Of a DNA stretch of 41,867 bases, positions 31,045-41,817 are shown piece by piece (the first letter of the stretch is position 1; every line of letters starts with the position of its first letter). Position numbers and translations under genes: made by a program. The notes beneath the pieces were generated by a model. The model was not told the DNA's origin and did not search any database. It saw nothing but the letters and a program-made list of their open reading frames with translations. The stretch is from Chara braunii. Taxonomy: Eukaryota > Streptophyta > Charophyceae > Charales > Characeae. The stretch lies in NCBI GenBank assembly GCA_003427395.1, contig BFEA01001103.1:113493-155359 (forward strand), read 5' to 3'.

Positions 31045-31905
31045 GTGTACTCAGCCCTCTCTCGTAGTACCGTCTGCGCCTCCGCAGACCACCGTCTCCC
31101 CTCCTACCCCGCTGCGACTACCGACATGTCGAACCATTCGCTCAGCCCGTTGCAGCGAGCAACTCGCTACTCGCGAGGACGTTGTGTCCTCTCTTCTGGA
31201 CTTGAGCATGTTTCAGGCTCGTCAGGAGCAACTCGCTATTGGCGAGGACGTTGTGTCCTCCATATCGTTGTCCTGCATCGCCTTCTCACCATCCTCTCTG
31301 ACTTTGATCGCACCCTCCCGATCATTCCAGTACGACTGGGGACCTCCACGAGGGTGTACTCAGTGCTGTGGGATTTCGGTTCTCAGGGCGACTTCATTCA
31401 CCCACGTGTGGTGAAAGAAGCCCGCTTACCCACTACCGGGTCTCCCATCTCTGTCACCCTAGGGGATGACAAGACCCAGCGCTTCTTCGATCAGACGGTA
31501 ACCGACCTCCCTTTCTTCCTCACTCTCGAGCCGACTGATCGTCCCCCGGCGTCTCGTCGCCACAACTCCTCATCATATTTCGATGTGATGGAGATGGGGT
31601 ACGACTTCATTCTCCGCACTCCGTGGTCTCGTTGGTTCCGCAGCACCGAGGCCGATTGGGCGACCAACACTCTCGTTCTCAAAACGAAGTGTGGACAGAT
31701 GTATCACGTACCTTTCATAGGTACCATTGCGATACCATGCCCCGATCCTCCTCTCCCGGAGCCTTCAGTGCCCACACCATCTCCTTCTATCACTGTCACG
31801 TCGCCTCGGCAGTTTGCTCACTTCATCCGACAGGACGACGTCACCTTTTTTATGGTGAACTCCGTCGTTCGTCCAGTCCGCCCCGTCGTCGCACGCCGAC
31901 GCTGA
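31045..31905 (+). pseudogene. Decayed aspartic protease region of element C
   Basis: A frame different from gag. VLWDFGSQGDFIHP (31363-31404) sits where the catalytic D-S/T-G box is expected; it reads D-F-G (Phe codon 31375-31377, one C to T from Ser). A second conserved stretch, MEMGYDFILRTPWSRW (near 31590), matches the LGYDxILGxPWL block with Gly changed to Arg. The protease would cleave Gag-Pol. It is followed after 30 bases by the RT region in another frame. Confidence 0.8.
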
Positions 31906-31936
31906 CGCTGAGAAACTCGCACGCTATACGGTCGAC

Positions 31937-33470
31937 TTGGGGCCCGCAGTTCGTGACCTCATTCAAGAGTACCACGACGTTTTCCCATCGTCGTTCTCAT
32001 ACGTTGGCATCCCGCCGATGCGCGACGTCAAGCACTCCATCCAGCTTGTGCCTGACTATCGTGTTCACCACCAGGCACCCTACAGACTCTCGATCCCCGA
32101 GGCCACCAAACTCAAGCGTCAGCTTGAGGAGCTCCTGAGACTGGGTTTCATTAAACCCAGCAACTCCCCGTGGGGTGCACCCGTCCTCTTTGCTCGCAAA
32201 AAGGATGGAACTCTCCGTCTCTGCATCGACTATCACGGTCTCAACCGCTACACGGTTAAGAACAACTACCCCATGTCTCGTTCCGATGAGTTGTTCGACC
32301 GCCTAGTAGGCAACGAAGATTGATCTTCATAGCGGTTACCATCAGATCCGCGTCGCTGCAGCGGACCAGCCGAAGACAGCGTTCAGATCGCGCTTCGGCC
32401 ACTACAAGCTTACGGTGATGCCATTTGGCCTCACCAATGCACCCGCTACCTTCCAGAGGGCGATGAACGGCATCTTCAGGGACATCTTGGAGCAGTACGT
32501 TCTCGTCTACCTCGACGACATCCTGGTCTACAGTCGTACCCTTGAGGAGCACCTCAGACACCTCTGCGATGTCCTTGACCGCTTGCGCGGACATGGCTTT
32601 TACACGAAGCTGAGCAAGTGCTGCTTTGCGCAGCACAAAGTGGATTTCTTAGGACACTACGTGTCTGACCAGGGTCTCCACATGGATGACGCGAAGATCA
32701 CTTCTATTGCGGAGTGGCCCGTCCCCACATCCGCCAAGCAGCGTCACAGCTTCTTAGGCCTTACCAGCTACTATAGTAATTTCATCCAGGGATACGCTAG
32801 GTATTCCTATGTCCTTACCTCCACCCTCCTCCGGAAGAACCCACCATGGGCTTGGACACCCCTCCACGAGGACGCCTTTCGCGCCCTTAAAAAAGGCGGT
32901 GACATGCGCACTGGTTCTTCACCTACCCGATTTTGATCGCCCTTTTATGCTTACCACCGATGCGTCAGACTTTGTTGTAGGAGCAATGCTTCTCAGATTT
33001 TCCCCTCCTCTCCTGATTCCTCTCATCCCCGTATCCCTCGCTTCCCACCACCTACCCCTACCACTGCTTCCCGACTGACGCCTACTCGTCCAGCTACTGA
33101 CGAGCCTTCTATTGACTATTCTCCTACCATTGTCGAGGACGACACTATCGAGTCTCGCTCAGGTGATTGTCCGATAACCTTCTATTCCCGTCAGCTTCTG
33201 CCCCCCGAGATAAACTATACTGATGATGAACGTGAGGTTCTCGCAGTAGTTTATGCCGCTCGGCACTGACGTCACTACCTTCACGGGGCACCGTTTACGG
33301 TGCACACGGACAACTCTGTTGTCCAGGCTTTTCTGACAAAGCCGAAGCTCACCCCTCGACAGGCTCGCTGGTGGCGCAACCTATCCGAGTCTAGTTTCAC
33401 CATTGAGCATATCAAGGGTGAGACTAATCGGGTCGCAGATGCCTTATCCCGGCGCTCTGACCATGACCAA
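31937..33470 (+). pseudogene. pol: Decayed reverse transcriptase and RNase H of element C
   Basis: RT part 1 (31937-32323): [37 protein letters not shown] deletion/shift near 32311 removes a few residues before [11 protein letters not shown]. Part 2 (32316-32936) has MPFGLTNAPATFQ, VLVYLDDILVYS and FLGLTSYYSNF. A slip at the A6 run 32889-32894 changes frame. RNase H follows: FMLTTDASDFVVGA (about 32940), then a Ser/Pro/Thr-rich stretch of about 50 codons, then TFYSRQLLPPEINYTDDERE (33180-33240), a TGA at 33267 where Trp is usual, VHTDNSVVQAF and NRVADALSRR (to about 33460). RT and RNase H catalytic Asp residues seen are intact. Confidence 0.85.
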
Positions 33471-35156
33471 GAGCAGATCGAACTCTCTTCCATCTCGGTC
33501 ACCACCGACCACCACTCGATGATCGACGAGTTTCGCACTCAGTATCGCCACTGCCCCGACTATCACGACATCCACGCGACCCTTCGGAGTGGCAAGACCG
33601 TCCCGAACTACTCTCTCGGGGACAACGGTCTTGTGTACTGGTACGGTTCACAGGGCACCAGAGAGCCCCGTATTTGCATTCCCTCCACTGGACAGCTACG
33701 TGTCCGAGCAGTAGCAGAGTTCCATGACCAGGCAGCCGCCAGTCATATGGGCTTCCACAAGACGTTGGTTCGTGTGAGTCGCCTGTACGTCTGGCCGAAG
33801 CGCAAGGACTTTGTGAAGGACTACGTCACAGAGTGTCTCAACTGTCAGGACGTGAACAGTGCGAACCACCTTCCTTATGGTTTGCTCCAGCCTCTTCCTA
33901 TCCCTGAGGGTCGTTGGCAGTCCATCTCGATGGACTTTATCGGTCCTCTTCGTCCTCCGACCCCCCGCGGTCATGATGCTATCCTAGTCGTCGTCGACCG
34001 CTTCAAGAAGCGTGCACGCTTTGTTCCGTGCCGCTATGCCATCAGTGCACGTGAGGTCGTCGACATCGTGTTTGACTGAGTCATGCGTGACCACGACTTA
34101 CCTCTAAGCATCATATCAGACCGTGACCCGCACTTTACCAGCCGATTTTGGCGACGACTCCACAAGGTTTACGGCACCCAGCTCCGCTTTTCCTCATCTT
34201 ACCATCCTCAAACTGATGGTGAGACCGAGGTCACGAATAAAACTCTCGGACATATTCTTCGAAAGATTGTTCGTGATGACCAGCAGTAGGATCTCCATCT
34301 TGCCCACGCGGAGATAACCTACAACCACGCCGTCTCGCCAGCCACGGGGATGTCGCCTTACTATTGCGACCTCGGCTATCACCCTCGTGTTCCAGGGGGA
34401 CTTCCTTTGACCGTCACAGATGCACCCCGACACGAGTTGTCCCGTGCTGGATGATTGGGTTGCACACATGACGTCGATCATGAAGACCGCACATGAGCAC
34501 ATAGCCGCTTCCCAGACTCGCATGGCAGCACGTGCGAACCGATCGAGGATGGATCATCCATTCAAAGTCAGTGATGATGTGCTTATCGACACCCACCACT
34601 TACAGCTCGAAGCGGACATGCTTCGCAAGTTTCGGCGTCGCTTATTTGGCCCATGCCGCATTCTCCAGGCCGTCGGTTCTGATACGGCTTCTAGCCCGGT
34701 CAGCTTCCGTGTGAAGCTGCCCGACTACCTACGCCAGGCTCGTGTGCACGATGTCTACCACGTCTCGTTACTGCGTCCTTACCACAGACCGTCTGAGCGT
34801 TTCGCTGGACGACCATACGAGCGCCCGCCAACATCATGGTGGACGACCACGAGGAGTTCCTCGTTTCAGACATCATTGGTCGTCGAGTCACCGACGACAA
34901 TCCTCCTCACGTCGATTATCTCGTACGTTGGAAGGGTTACCCTGATGAGGAGGCTACCTGGGAGCCCCTCGAGCACTTGCAGCACGCTCGCATGTTGGTG
35001 TGTGCCTATGACCGTGCTCGTCGTGCTGGGTCGACTGCTCCCCCTCAGGCCATTGACCCTCCTCCTTCTCCCTTGGCTGAGGAGATCGTTGAAGTCGAGT
35101 CTGCCCCTTCTGAGGCAGACCTTCAGCAGCAGCCGGATGCTTCTGAGCGTTCATAG
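33471..35156 (+). pseudogene. Decayed integrase with canonical chromodomain of element C
   Basis: Integrase zinc finger: FHDQAAASHMGFHKT and ECLNCQD (33720-33850). DDE core: SMDFIGPL, IISDRDPHFTS and PQTDGETEVTNKTL (33925-34250), with all three acidic residues kept. Stops: TGA 34077 and TAG 34287 (usual Trp). Frame changes occur near 34420 and 34830. The C-terminal module (FGPCRILQAVG, VYHVSLLRPYH) is in one frame. The chromodomain is in another (34836-35156): EEFLVSDIIG, then DYLVRWKGYPDEEATWEP, LEHLQHARM. The core with its aromatic residues is intact, unlike families A and B. Chromodomains direct chromovirus integration to marked chromatin. Confidence 0.87.
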
Positions 35157-36032
35157 CGCACTCATCGTCGTCCTGCTCGGTACGACAATTGACTCAGACT
35201 TAACTTCCCACGTCTTTGACTTCTCAGTACTCCATCCACTCCAGTTTTGCTACTTCAACTCGTCGACGTTGCGGCTCTTCCTCGACGACATTCCGGACTT
35301 CTCATCATGAACATCATCAACAGCTTCATGGACTTCGTCACGATTAACTCTGCTTACTTCAGACGTCATCACTCTCTTACCACTTTACCCTATACAGCAC
35401 CCTGGTTGTATCGCATGATGGTCTTCCTTTAGCCGGGTTCCTCTGAGTTGGGCTCTCCCTTGGTATACGCATAGGCATCGGGACCATAGCATTGCCCTGG
35501 CTTCCCAGCGTACGGATCTAGCTCCGACTTCCCTCACTTTAGGAGTCATTTGCATGATTCTCTTACCCATCCCTTTCTACCCTCTGTCGGCTCTCATGCC
35601 CTAGTTAGGCAGCCCCGCATGCTTGATCTAGGTGTGCCAGTATACCTGGCTCCCTTATTCCCTTGCATGGTCGACCCTCCATAGTGGTCGCCCCTTAGTC
35701 GAGCATTACCCGCCCTGATGGTCTATCTGTTAGGGTCATTGGTTCTGTTCGCTCCCAGTTCCCTACCCTTATTGAGCCTGATGACATGTGTTCCCCCTGT
35801 CACTATGTGTGGATGCCCTTAGGAGTTATCGACCCCTAGACTGCATTCGCCACCCTCAGAGACCATCCCACCCTTTGGTTTGCGACACACTTCTCCTGTG
35901 ACATATGGTTGACTTGTTGTTGCTTGTTGCTCTCAGACTGAGGCTACTGCCTCTGACATTTCTAGGATTTAGTTGTTCTGCTTTTGCTGTTCTTATGACT
36001 TATACACTAGTCAGCTGTTCCAGACTGAGGCT

Positions 36033-36437
36033 GATAAGCGGTTAATGGAAGGCCCAAAATTGGGCGAATTTTGGCGAATTTTTCACCGAAACTGCCATTT
36101 TTCCTTGAATTTTTACTTTTTTCTCGGTTTTTCTTTTTGCCTGATACATATGTGCTTTAGGGTATATTTGTATTAAGTTTCGCCGTATTTGGATTAGTAA
36201 CAAAAAACTTAGCAAAACCACCGGATTCGAAAAAAGTTTTGGCGAACTCCGAAAGCTACTCCGAATAGGGTTTTATAGTGCTCTTGAGTTGGATTTTTTT
36301 ATTTATTTTTGGCCTGTTTGGTTTTTTTATGCTTGTATTATGACCTTGCATAGTTTGTTCGCAAAAGTTTCGACAACATTGGTTGTAGCGATGCGGTAAA
36401 AAACCCCGAATTTTGGGCCTTCCATTAACCGCTAGTG
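36033..36437. mobile_element. Non-autonomous DNA transposon (MITE), possibly hAT-like
   Basis: Perfect 25-bp inverted ends at 36037-36061 and 36409-36433 (outer AGCGGTTAATGG, inner GGCCCAAAATT). A direct repeat CTGAGGC at 36025-36031 and 36438-36444 (8 bp with one mismatch) fits an hAT-size target duplication. The interior of about 350 bp is AT-rich without a transposase. The family assignment is tentative. Confidence 0.82.
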
Positions 36438-36484
36438 CTGAGGCGAGTGCCTCCAACATTCGAGGATCTAGTTGTCATTACTTT

Positions 36485-36592
36485 CTGCTTTCCTATGACA
36501 TGTATGCTAGTTAGTTGCTTCTGCTTTCCTAGGACATGTATGCTAGTTAGTTGCTTCTGCGTTCCTAGGACATGTATGCTAGTTAGTTGCTT
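36485..36592. repeat. 36-bp tandem repeat, three units
   Basis: Units start at 36485, 36521 and 36557, each containing TTCCTAGGACATGTATGCTA and GTTAGTTGCTT with one or two differences. It lies in the 3' untranslated part of element C, right of the small DNA transposon. Confidence 0.95.
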
Positions 36593-36784
36593 TGCTTTCA
36601 CTTAGGCTGTTCGTTATGACATTGCTGTTTTTGTGACATTTTCTATTCTAGGTTGCATCGCATGGACTCAACATGGAGCTTGCTCTGCATCCTAGACTAC
36701 CCAGGTTTTCTTTTCTTTGGTAGAGTTCCGCTTCTTGGCGGAAGCGTGCTTGTATCTAGGCGATCCATCACAGGCCGAGGATTG

Positions 36785-37075
36785 TGTAGCGGACCTCTGG
36801 TTGGTCGGTGAGACCAGCCCTTTGGCATGTTCTCACAAGCCTGTGTTCTATTCGGGGCAGTCCAGTCCAGACCGGCACCTCTGTCGGGACCAGCCAGTCC
36901 AGTCTCGTCAGTCCGTTGGGGTATACCCCAACCCTTGTCTGTTTTCGAGATCATTCTACACTTGCACGATTTTGGAGTACGTGCGTTGGAGTTGCGCTGT
37001 GCCATCTCGCTCCTCCCTCATCCTCCATCTCGATCTGTATCCCAGACGGAGCACCTTCCTGGTGGGTCTGCTACA
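36785..37075 (+). repeat. 3' LTR of element C (291 bp)
   Basis: It starts TGTAGCGGACCTCTGG and ends GGTGGGTCTGCTACA, followed directly by AATTT. The length difference from the 5' LTR is mostly one deletion after GCGTTGGAGT. Substitutions relative to the 5' LTR show that the insertion is not recent. Confidence 0.95.
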
Positions 37076-37080
37076 AATTT
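37076..37080. repeat. Target site duplication of element C, right copy
   Basis: AATTT, identical to 26597-26601. Confidence 0.92.
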
Positions 37081-38165
37081 AGAGAATTTTTTTCAGAATG
37101 ATCCTAACATCATCCCACTGACGGTCACTCAAAAGTTTTTCTCTCTGAATGGTGTCGGAAGCCCTCCGGCTAGATCCAAAACGAAATTCATTCGGTTGAT
37201 ACCTTTTTTGCACCTGAGTAGAATTCAAGTGAGCCAGGAATAATCCCTGATAGCCCTCTCAAGCGCATCAACCTCCTGGACTTGTTCAGACATAGTCTGA
37301 ACGACCCATTCATAGAGAAATCATTCATCCAAAGTTTCCCGTCCAAGCTTGAGTCTCACCCCAATCCACATAAGTTACCATGCCAGTTACTTCTGAACTC
37401 CTTGTGATATGCATCGAGGAGCGGTGTAATCTGTATAAGGATAACATCTCGATATTAAACCCTGCTTTAGATTCGACCGTCATCACATTCCCTCCGATTC
37501 CACTCTTTTTTATTTCACTAGTCCTCTGCATGTAGAGTAGAACAACCCCACCTCACATAGCTGAGGCTGGCTAGACCCCGACCATAGAGGTACGGTGACC
37601 ATGCTTGACACGAGGTTAGGTAGTCACTCCTCCCCTTACGTCAAACAATAGTCGCCTACCCTACAGACAACATTCTAACAAGATCTTTCAGTGAGAGTGT
37701 AGTCTTTCTTCCTTAAACCGCTCAGGATTCAGAAGACAACATCCCACTATGGACGAGGAGCATAGCTTTGGCGCAAGCCTCACTACCACCTACAGAGCTC
37801 ACAAATTCATCAGAAATTTATCGTGACATGATAACACGCGCATGATCATCTCATTCACGACACAAAAGGTCACGCATTATATTCAAAACCAACCGACAAC
37901 AATACAATTCACAACAATTCACGACGAACGCCTTCACATCATCCCCCAATCACAACGAGGGTTCATCCATATCACACAAAGAAATGAACTTACGAAAACT
38001 GTTCTGTAAAATATCACATAAAGTCAACAATCGATTGATAATATGACCTTAAGTTAATCGAGTAATAACAACTGACTGATCCTTGAAAAACATGAGCGCA
38101 GATCATGAGATCTACAAGACTTAAAAACATTGTCTCAAAAATAAAATAACGGAGCCAAAACAATT
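37081..38165 (-). other. D internal non-coding region right of element C
   Basis: About 1.1 kb without domains. By position it lies 3' of the D gag on the minus strand, where pol would be expected, but no protease, RT or integrase motif is seen on either strand. Longest frames (for example 37325-37531 minus) are not recognisable. Confidence 0.55.
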
Positions 38166-38891
38166 TTAGCTTCTCAATTTCTCCAACATACGATCGATAA
38201 GCACATTCATGATAAATTTGTCTTTCTTCTTAATTGGAAAAACAAACAAATTATTCCAATTTATACAGACTCTGTCCTCACGTCTATTCATAATCCCTTT
38301 TTCAATATCACGGTTAAGGCGCCTGCAAAATTTTATCTTATGACCCTGCATACCACAGTACACACATCTCCAGTGCTTATAATGCCCTTTTTTCATGTAA
38401 TCCCTCCGATTCGGACATTCACTTTGTTCCTGTACGTTAGAGAGGACTCTTATATTTCCTCGAAACTCATTTTGATCATCATGTGGTGATGCAGTAACCG
38501 TAGCTCGAGTCCCTTGACCCCCTTGAGTCAGATTTCGAGCGACGCTCTCAGCCTTAGTAAGTTTGCGAAGTCGTTCTAACAAATCGAACTCAGTCTGCTC
38601 TTTACTCCTCAATTCGACTATCTTGTTTTTCCCCTTACTATCCCCACCTCTAAACGATTAAGAGAACTTAGTAGCCATCAATTTTTCAAACTCGATCCAA
38701 GTCGTACAGGCTCTTAAAAGAAGTCCAACATCGAATTTCAACCCTTTGGCAACGAAATTTTGGACAAAAAAAAACTTGTGGGGCTCCTCCCGAAGCATTA
38801 ACATTGCTAAGCTCTGGAATGCTTGCAGTAACTCAGCAACCCCGCTACCTTCAAAGAAAGGAGACATGTGAGCGAAAACTCCTTTCGTCAT
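38166..38891 (-). pseudogene. gag: Gag-like protein of element D with intact CCHC zinc knuckle
   Basis: On the minus strand one frame runs from ATG 38891 to the stop at 38166, about 240 codons, interrupted only by TAA at 38658-38660 (one C to T from CAA). The N-terminal part (FFEGSGVAELLQAFQSLAM, FVAKGLKFDVGLLLRA) looks capsid-like. The C-terminal part has CVYCGMQGHKIKFC (38366-38325), a perfect CX2CX4HX4C knuckle, followed by a basic stretch. It would package RNA into particles supplied by a partner element. It is shorter than most gypsy gags, and no pol follows. Confidence 0.7.
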
Positions 38892-39056
38892 CGTGTCGCC
38901 CTGTAGAATGGATAAAATATATTAATAATGGAACAATCCAGCTTATAAGATAATGACTTTGTATAGATAAAAATCACTTAAACCTTGGAAAATATTTAAA
39001 CAAAAATCATAATCTGTGTCATTTCAATATAGTAAACTCGTTAAGAAATTTCAAAC

Positions 39057-41212
39057 TCGAGTCAGACTTGATGAAACAAAATATCATACTGAGCCACTAA
39101 CTGAAAGTTGGCTTCGACAATAACCTCAATGCAACCGACAAGGTAGTCGATCTGTCTTAGTTTTGACTTGATGAGATGCGTTGTCAAAGTTATCTATGCC
39201 ATCCTACCCCCGACCTAAGATTAAACATACACACACTCGTCTTCATACGTTCCCAAATTTTTTGGATGATAGGCTGCTTTGCGGATGATTCTTGATCAGG
39301 TGTTGCATGCCTCTCCTTCTAGGATGTGGTCTGGGGTACTCCTCCTTCTCCCCGGAGCACAAGACTCGGATCTCAGAAGTCGAACCGTCTCCACCGAATC
39401 GGCAAGGTACCCCCCCGTAGAACGGTCCACTCTGGGTCGATAACAGGGTCGGTTCCTAAGGCAACGAACCCCCGCCCTAGATGCTTCCTTGAAAGAGAGA
39501 ACGTGTTCACCGCAAGTATTTTTTTTAGTTTTTCTCATTCTTCCTTGCCCAAGGTAACTCAGACGAAAAGAGTTAGAGGTGATACAGAATGAGAATCATT
39601 TGGACAAGTATAGGTAGATAAGGTCATTCGGGATAAAAAGGGTCGATGCTCGGGAAAAGCTAAGTCCATTTGACCTTATTTGTCATATTTCAATCGAATT
39701 CATTCTACGGTGCGCACATAATTAACGTTTTTTTTAAAACAACGAATCATTTTTGACATACAGGCAGGTGATAAGTAAAAGGAAGACAATCATTTTCTTT
39801 TTTTCGAATAAGCATAATCAACAAAAACAACAACAGGTCCATAAAAATCCAGCAACCCATACTCTCGTCAGATCCCACTTTCCACATGCATGACCACACA
39901 CGCTTTACTTAACCTTTTCTTCTAATCGTTCAAAACAAACAGGGTCAAACAAAGTGTGGGTTCACACAAGTGTGAAAAGGAATCTGAGTCAATGAACTGA
40001 CTGACCTTGAGTAAAGTGGTGCCGAACACGCCCTGACTCGCTCAAGAAAGCCAAGTAGAAATATACTTGTCGCCAAAGAAAACCGTAATCCCGAGGCAAG
40101 TCTCAGACCAACCGCTAGTCCCAATCCGTTCCCAACTCGCAAATCCCATACGCAGTAGCCCCAAGTGTGAAAACGGCGAGCCGCACACGTCCCAAAAAAA
40201 ATAAATTTCATTGGTCCCACGTCAGTGCCAACTGGTCCCTGATGGTCCCACGCTCTTTCTTCCAGCTCCTGATGACAACGTCTGCCAAAACCGCTTCTAT
40301 AAAGTCTCACAAAAAAATAAAACCCGTGAGTGTCGATTCCGTCGTCACTACCCGTCCTACTCACATGCCTCGCTTGTCCCAAAAGATCTCACTAGGCCAA
40401 TGCCAATGGCCTTGCTACTGCCACTATGCACACACACACAAAACAAATCGGCGTGTCGCTCTGTCTTGACAAGCCTGATCCCACTGACAGAATATCGCCA
40501 ATACCTCTAGTGTCGCCTGCCGTACCGCCACAATAGTCACGCTGCAGTTTCCCCCCTTTCACAGACATTGACGGCGAACCCCTCGTCGCACCAAAAATAT
40601 CTAGCACTTTCCGCCCACTTAGTGTCTGTCTAACGAACCACAATTTTAGCAGCTTAACGAGCAAAAGTGGTTGCCGTTGACGCCGAAAAATTTTGGCAGC
40701 ATTTACCCTCAGAAGTGGGAAAACACCGTGTCGCAGGTCCGTCCTCCTGGTACCGCCGCCAATAAGCTTTGCCATCCGCCACTTGCCGTCGAAAAAATTT
40801 CGGCATCATTTCCCCACTGAAGTGGGAAACATCGTACCGCAGGTCCGTCCCGCCGGTACCGCTGCCACTAAAGCCTTGGCTTTCCGCCAATGCCGCTGAA
40901 ACATTTTGGCAGCATTTCCCCACAGAAGTGGGAAAACACCATGCCACAGGTCTGTCCCGCCGGTACCGTTGCCACTAAAGCCTTGCCGTCTTGCTAGAAA
41001 CCGCATACGACTGGTCACACTGCCGATTACCGTCATTACAAGCGTCCGGGCAAAGGTAAAAAACTTATAGTCTCTTGGTAATAGGCTAGTCTGAATAAAC
41101 TTCTGGCAGATACCAGTCTCATTAAGTCCCTCAATTTAACAAAAAAGTCGGACAGTGTTCGACATTGAAAAACCCGAGCAGATACCCTTGTAAGGGTTTC
41201 TGCTTCGACAAT
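39057..41212 (-). repeat. D long terminal repeat, copy 2 (5' LTR by position)
   Basis: Collinear with 24072-26272. On the minus strand it starts near TTGTCGAAGCAGAAACCC (41212) and its likely end TTTCA lies near 39102. The PBS-like site here reads TAGTGGCTCAG against TGGTGGCGCAG in copy 1. The D gag starts about 165 bases further along. Its right neighbour is the CTT satellite. Confidence 0.75.
40680..40985. repeat. 107-bp minisatellite, three units, in D copy 2
   Basis: Anchors CATTT(A/C)CCC at 40700, 40807 and 40913 give periods of 107 and 106. The units match those at 25739-26045 one for one, so the triplication predates the separation of the two LTR copies. Confidence 0.9.
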
Positions 41213-41269
41213 GTGGTTGCCACGTCAGCACGCGCGACATTTTTTTTCCCGTTTTTTTTTAAATTGTCT

Positions 41270-41301
<32 letters not shown>

Positions 41302-41817
41302 TTCTTCTTCTTCTTCTTCTTCTTCTTCTTCTGTCCTCCTCCTCCCTCTCCTCCTCCTCCATCTTCTTCTTCTCCTTGAGTTCTGTCATCGTTACGCGGC
41401 TGCTAGGTCAGCATACGCGACATTTTTTTTTTCGGTTTTTTTCAATCTTCTTCTTTTTCTTTTTCTTCTTCTTCAAATCTTTTTTTTTTTCTCCTTCTTC
41501 TCTTCTTCTTCTTCTTCTTCTTCTTCTTCTTCTTCTCTCCTGTCCTCGTCCTCCTCCTCCATCTCCTCCTCCTTCTCAAGTTCCGTCGTCGTCGCACGGC
41601 TGCCACATCAGCACGCACGACGTTTTTTTTTTTTCTTTTCGTTTTTTTTTTCAATCTTCTTCTTCTTCTTCTTCTTCTTCTTCTTCTTCTTCTCTTCTAA
41701 TTCTCCTTTCGCCGTCTTCATCTCCTCCTCCTTTCGTCTTCTTCTTTTGTCCTCCTCCTCCTCCTTTTGTCATCTTCATCTCCTCCTCCTCGTCCTCTTC
41801 CTACTTTCATCGTTTTC

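Larger units (their letters stand above)
35157..36784 (+). other. 3' untranslated part of element C
   Basis: About 1.6 kb from the chromodomain stop to the 3' LTR. It carries no recognisable gene. It has two diverged copies of a CAGACTGAGGCT...CTAGTTAGTTG-type block, one split by the inserted DNA transposon, and a 36-bp tandem repeat. A weak purine tract (AGGCCGAGGATTG) precedes the LTR. Confidence 0.7.
26602..37075 (+). mobile_element. Complete Ty3/gypsy chromovirus C (10.47 kb)
   Basis: Ends, primer site and target duplication are all visible. LTRs at 26602-26910 and 36785-37075 share TGTAGCGGACC ... GGGTCTGCTACA ends. A primer site lies at 26912, followed by a long leader, then gag, protease, RT, RNase H, integrase and a canonical chromodomain in gypsy order, and AATTT on both sides. 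The genes carry many stops and frameshifts, so it cannot move on its own. It sits inside element D and itself hosts a small DNA transposon at 36033-36437. Confidence 0.95.
24072..41212 (-). mobile_element. Family D LTR-retroelement, gag-only, hosting element C
   Basis: Two direct repeats of about 2.2 kb (24072-26272 and 39057-41212) flank an internal region. Without the nested element C (26602-37075) that region is only about 2.3 kb and contains a minus-strand gag but no protease, RT or integrase. This fits a non-autonomous terminal-repeat-plus-gag retrotransposon on the minus strand. A caveat is that similarity of the repeats runs about 40 bp beyond a primer-site-like TGGTGGCGCAG, so the left copy may belong to a second, truncated tandem unit. 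Confidence 0.6.

Noticed and set aside
32885-32900. A6 run at the RNase H frame change in C as a second frameshift signal
   Set aside because: The heptamer phase is wrong and the change is +1 inside a domain, so an indel is the simple explanation.
36485-36592. CRISPR-like array from the 36-bp periodic repeat
   Set aside because: The units are directly adjacent with no spacers and lie inside a retrotransposon; this is a tandem repeat in eukaryotic DNA.
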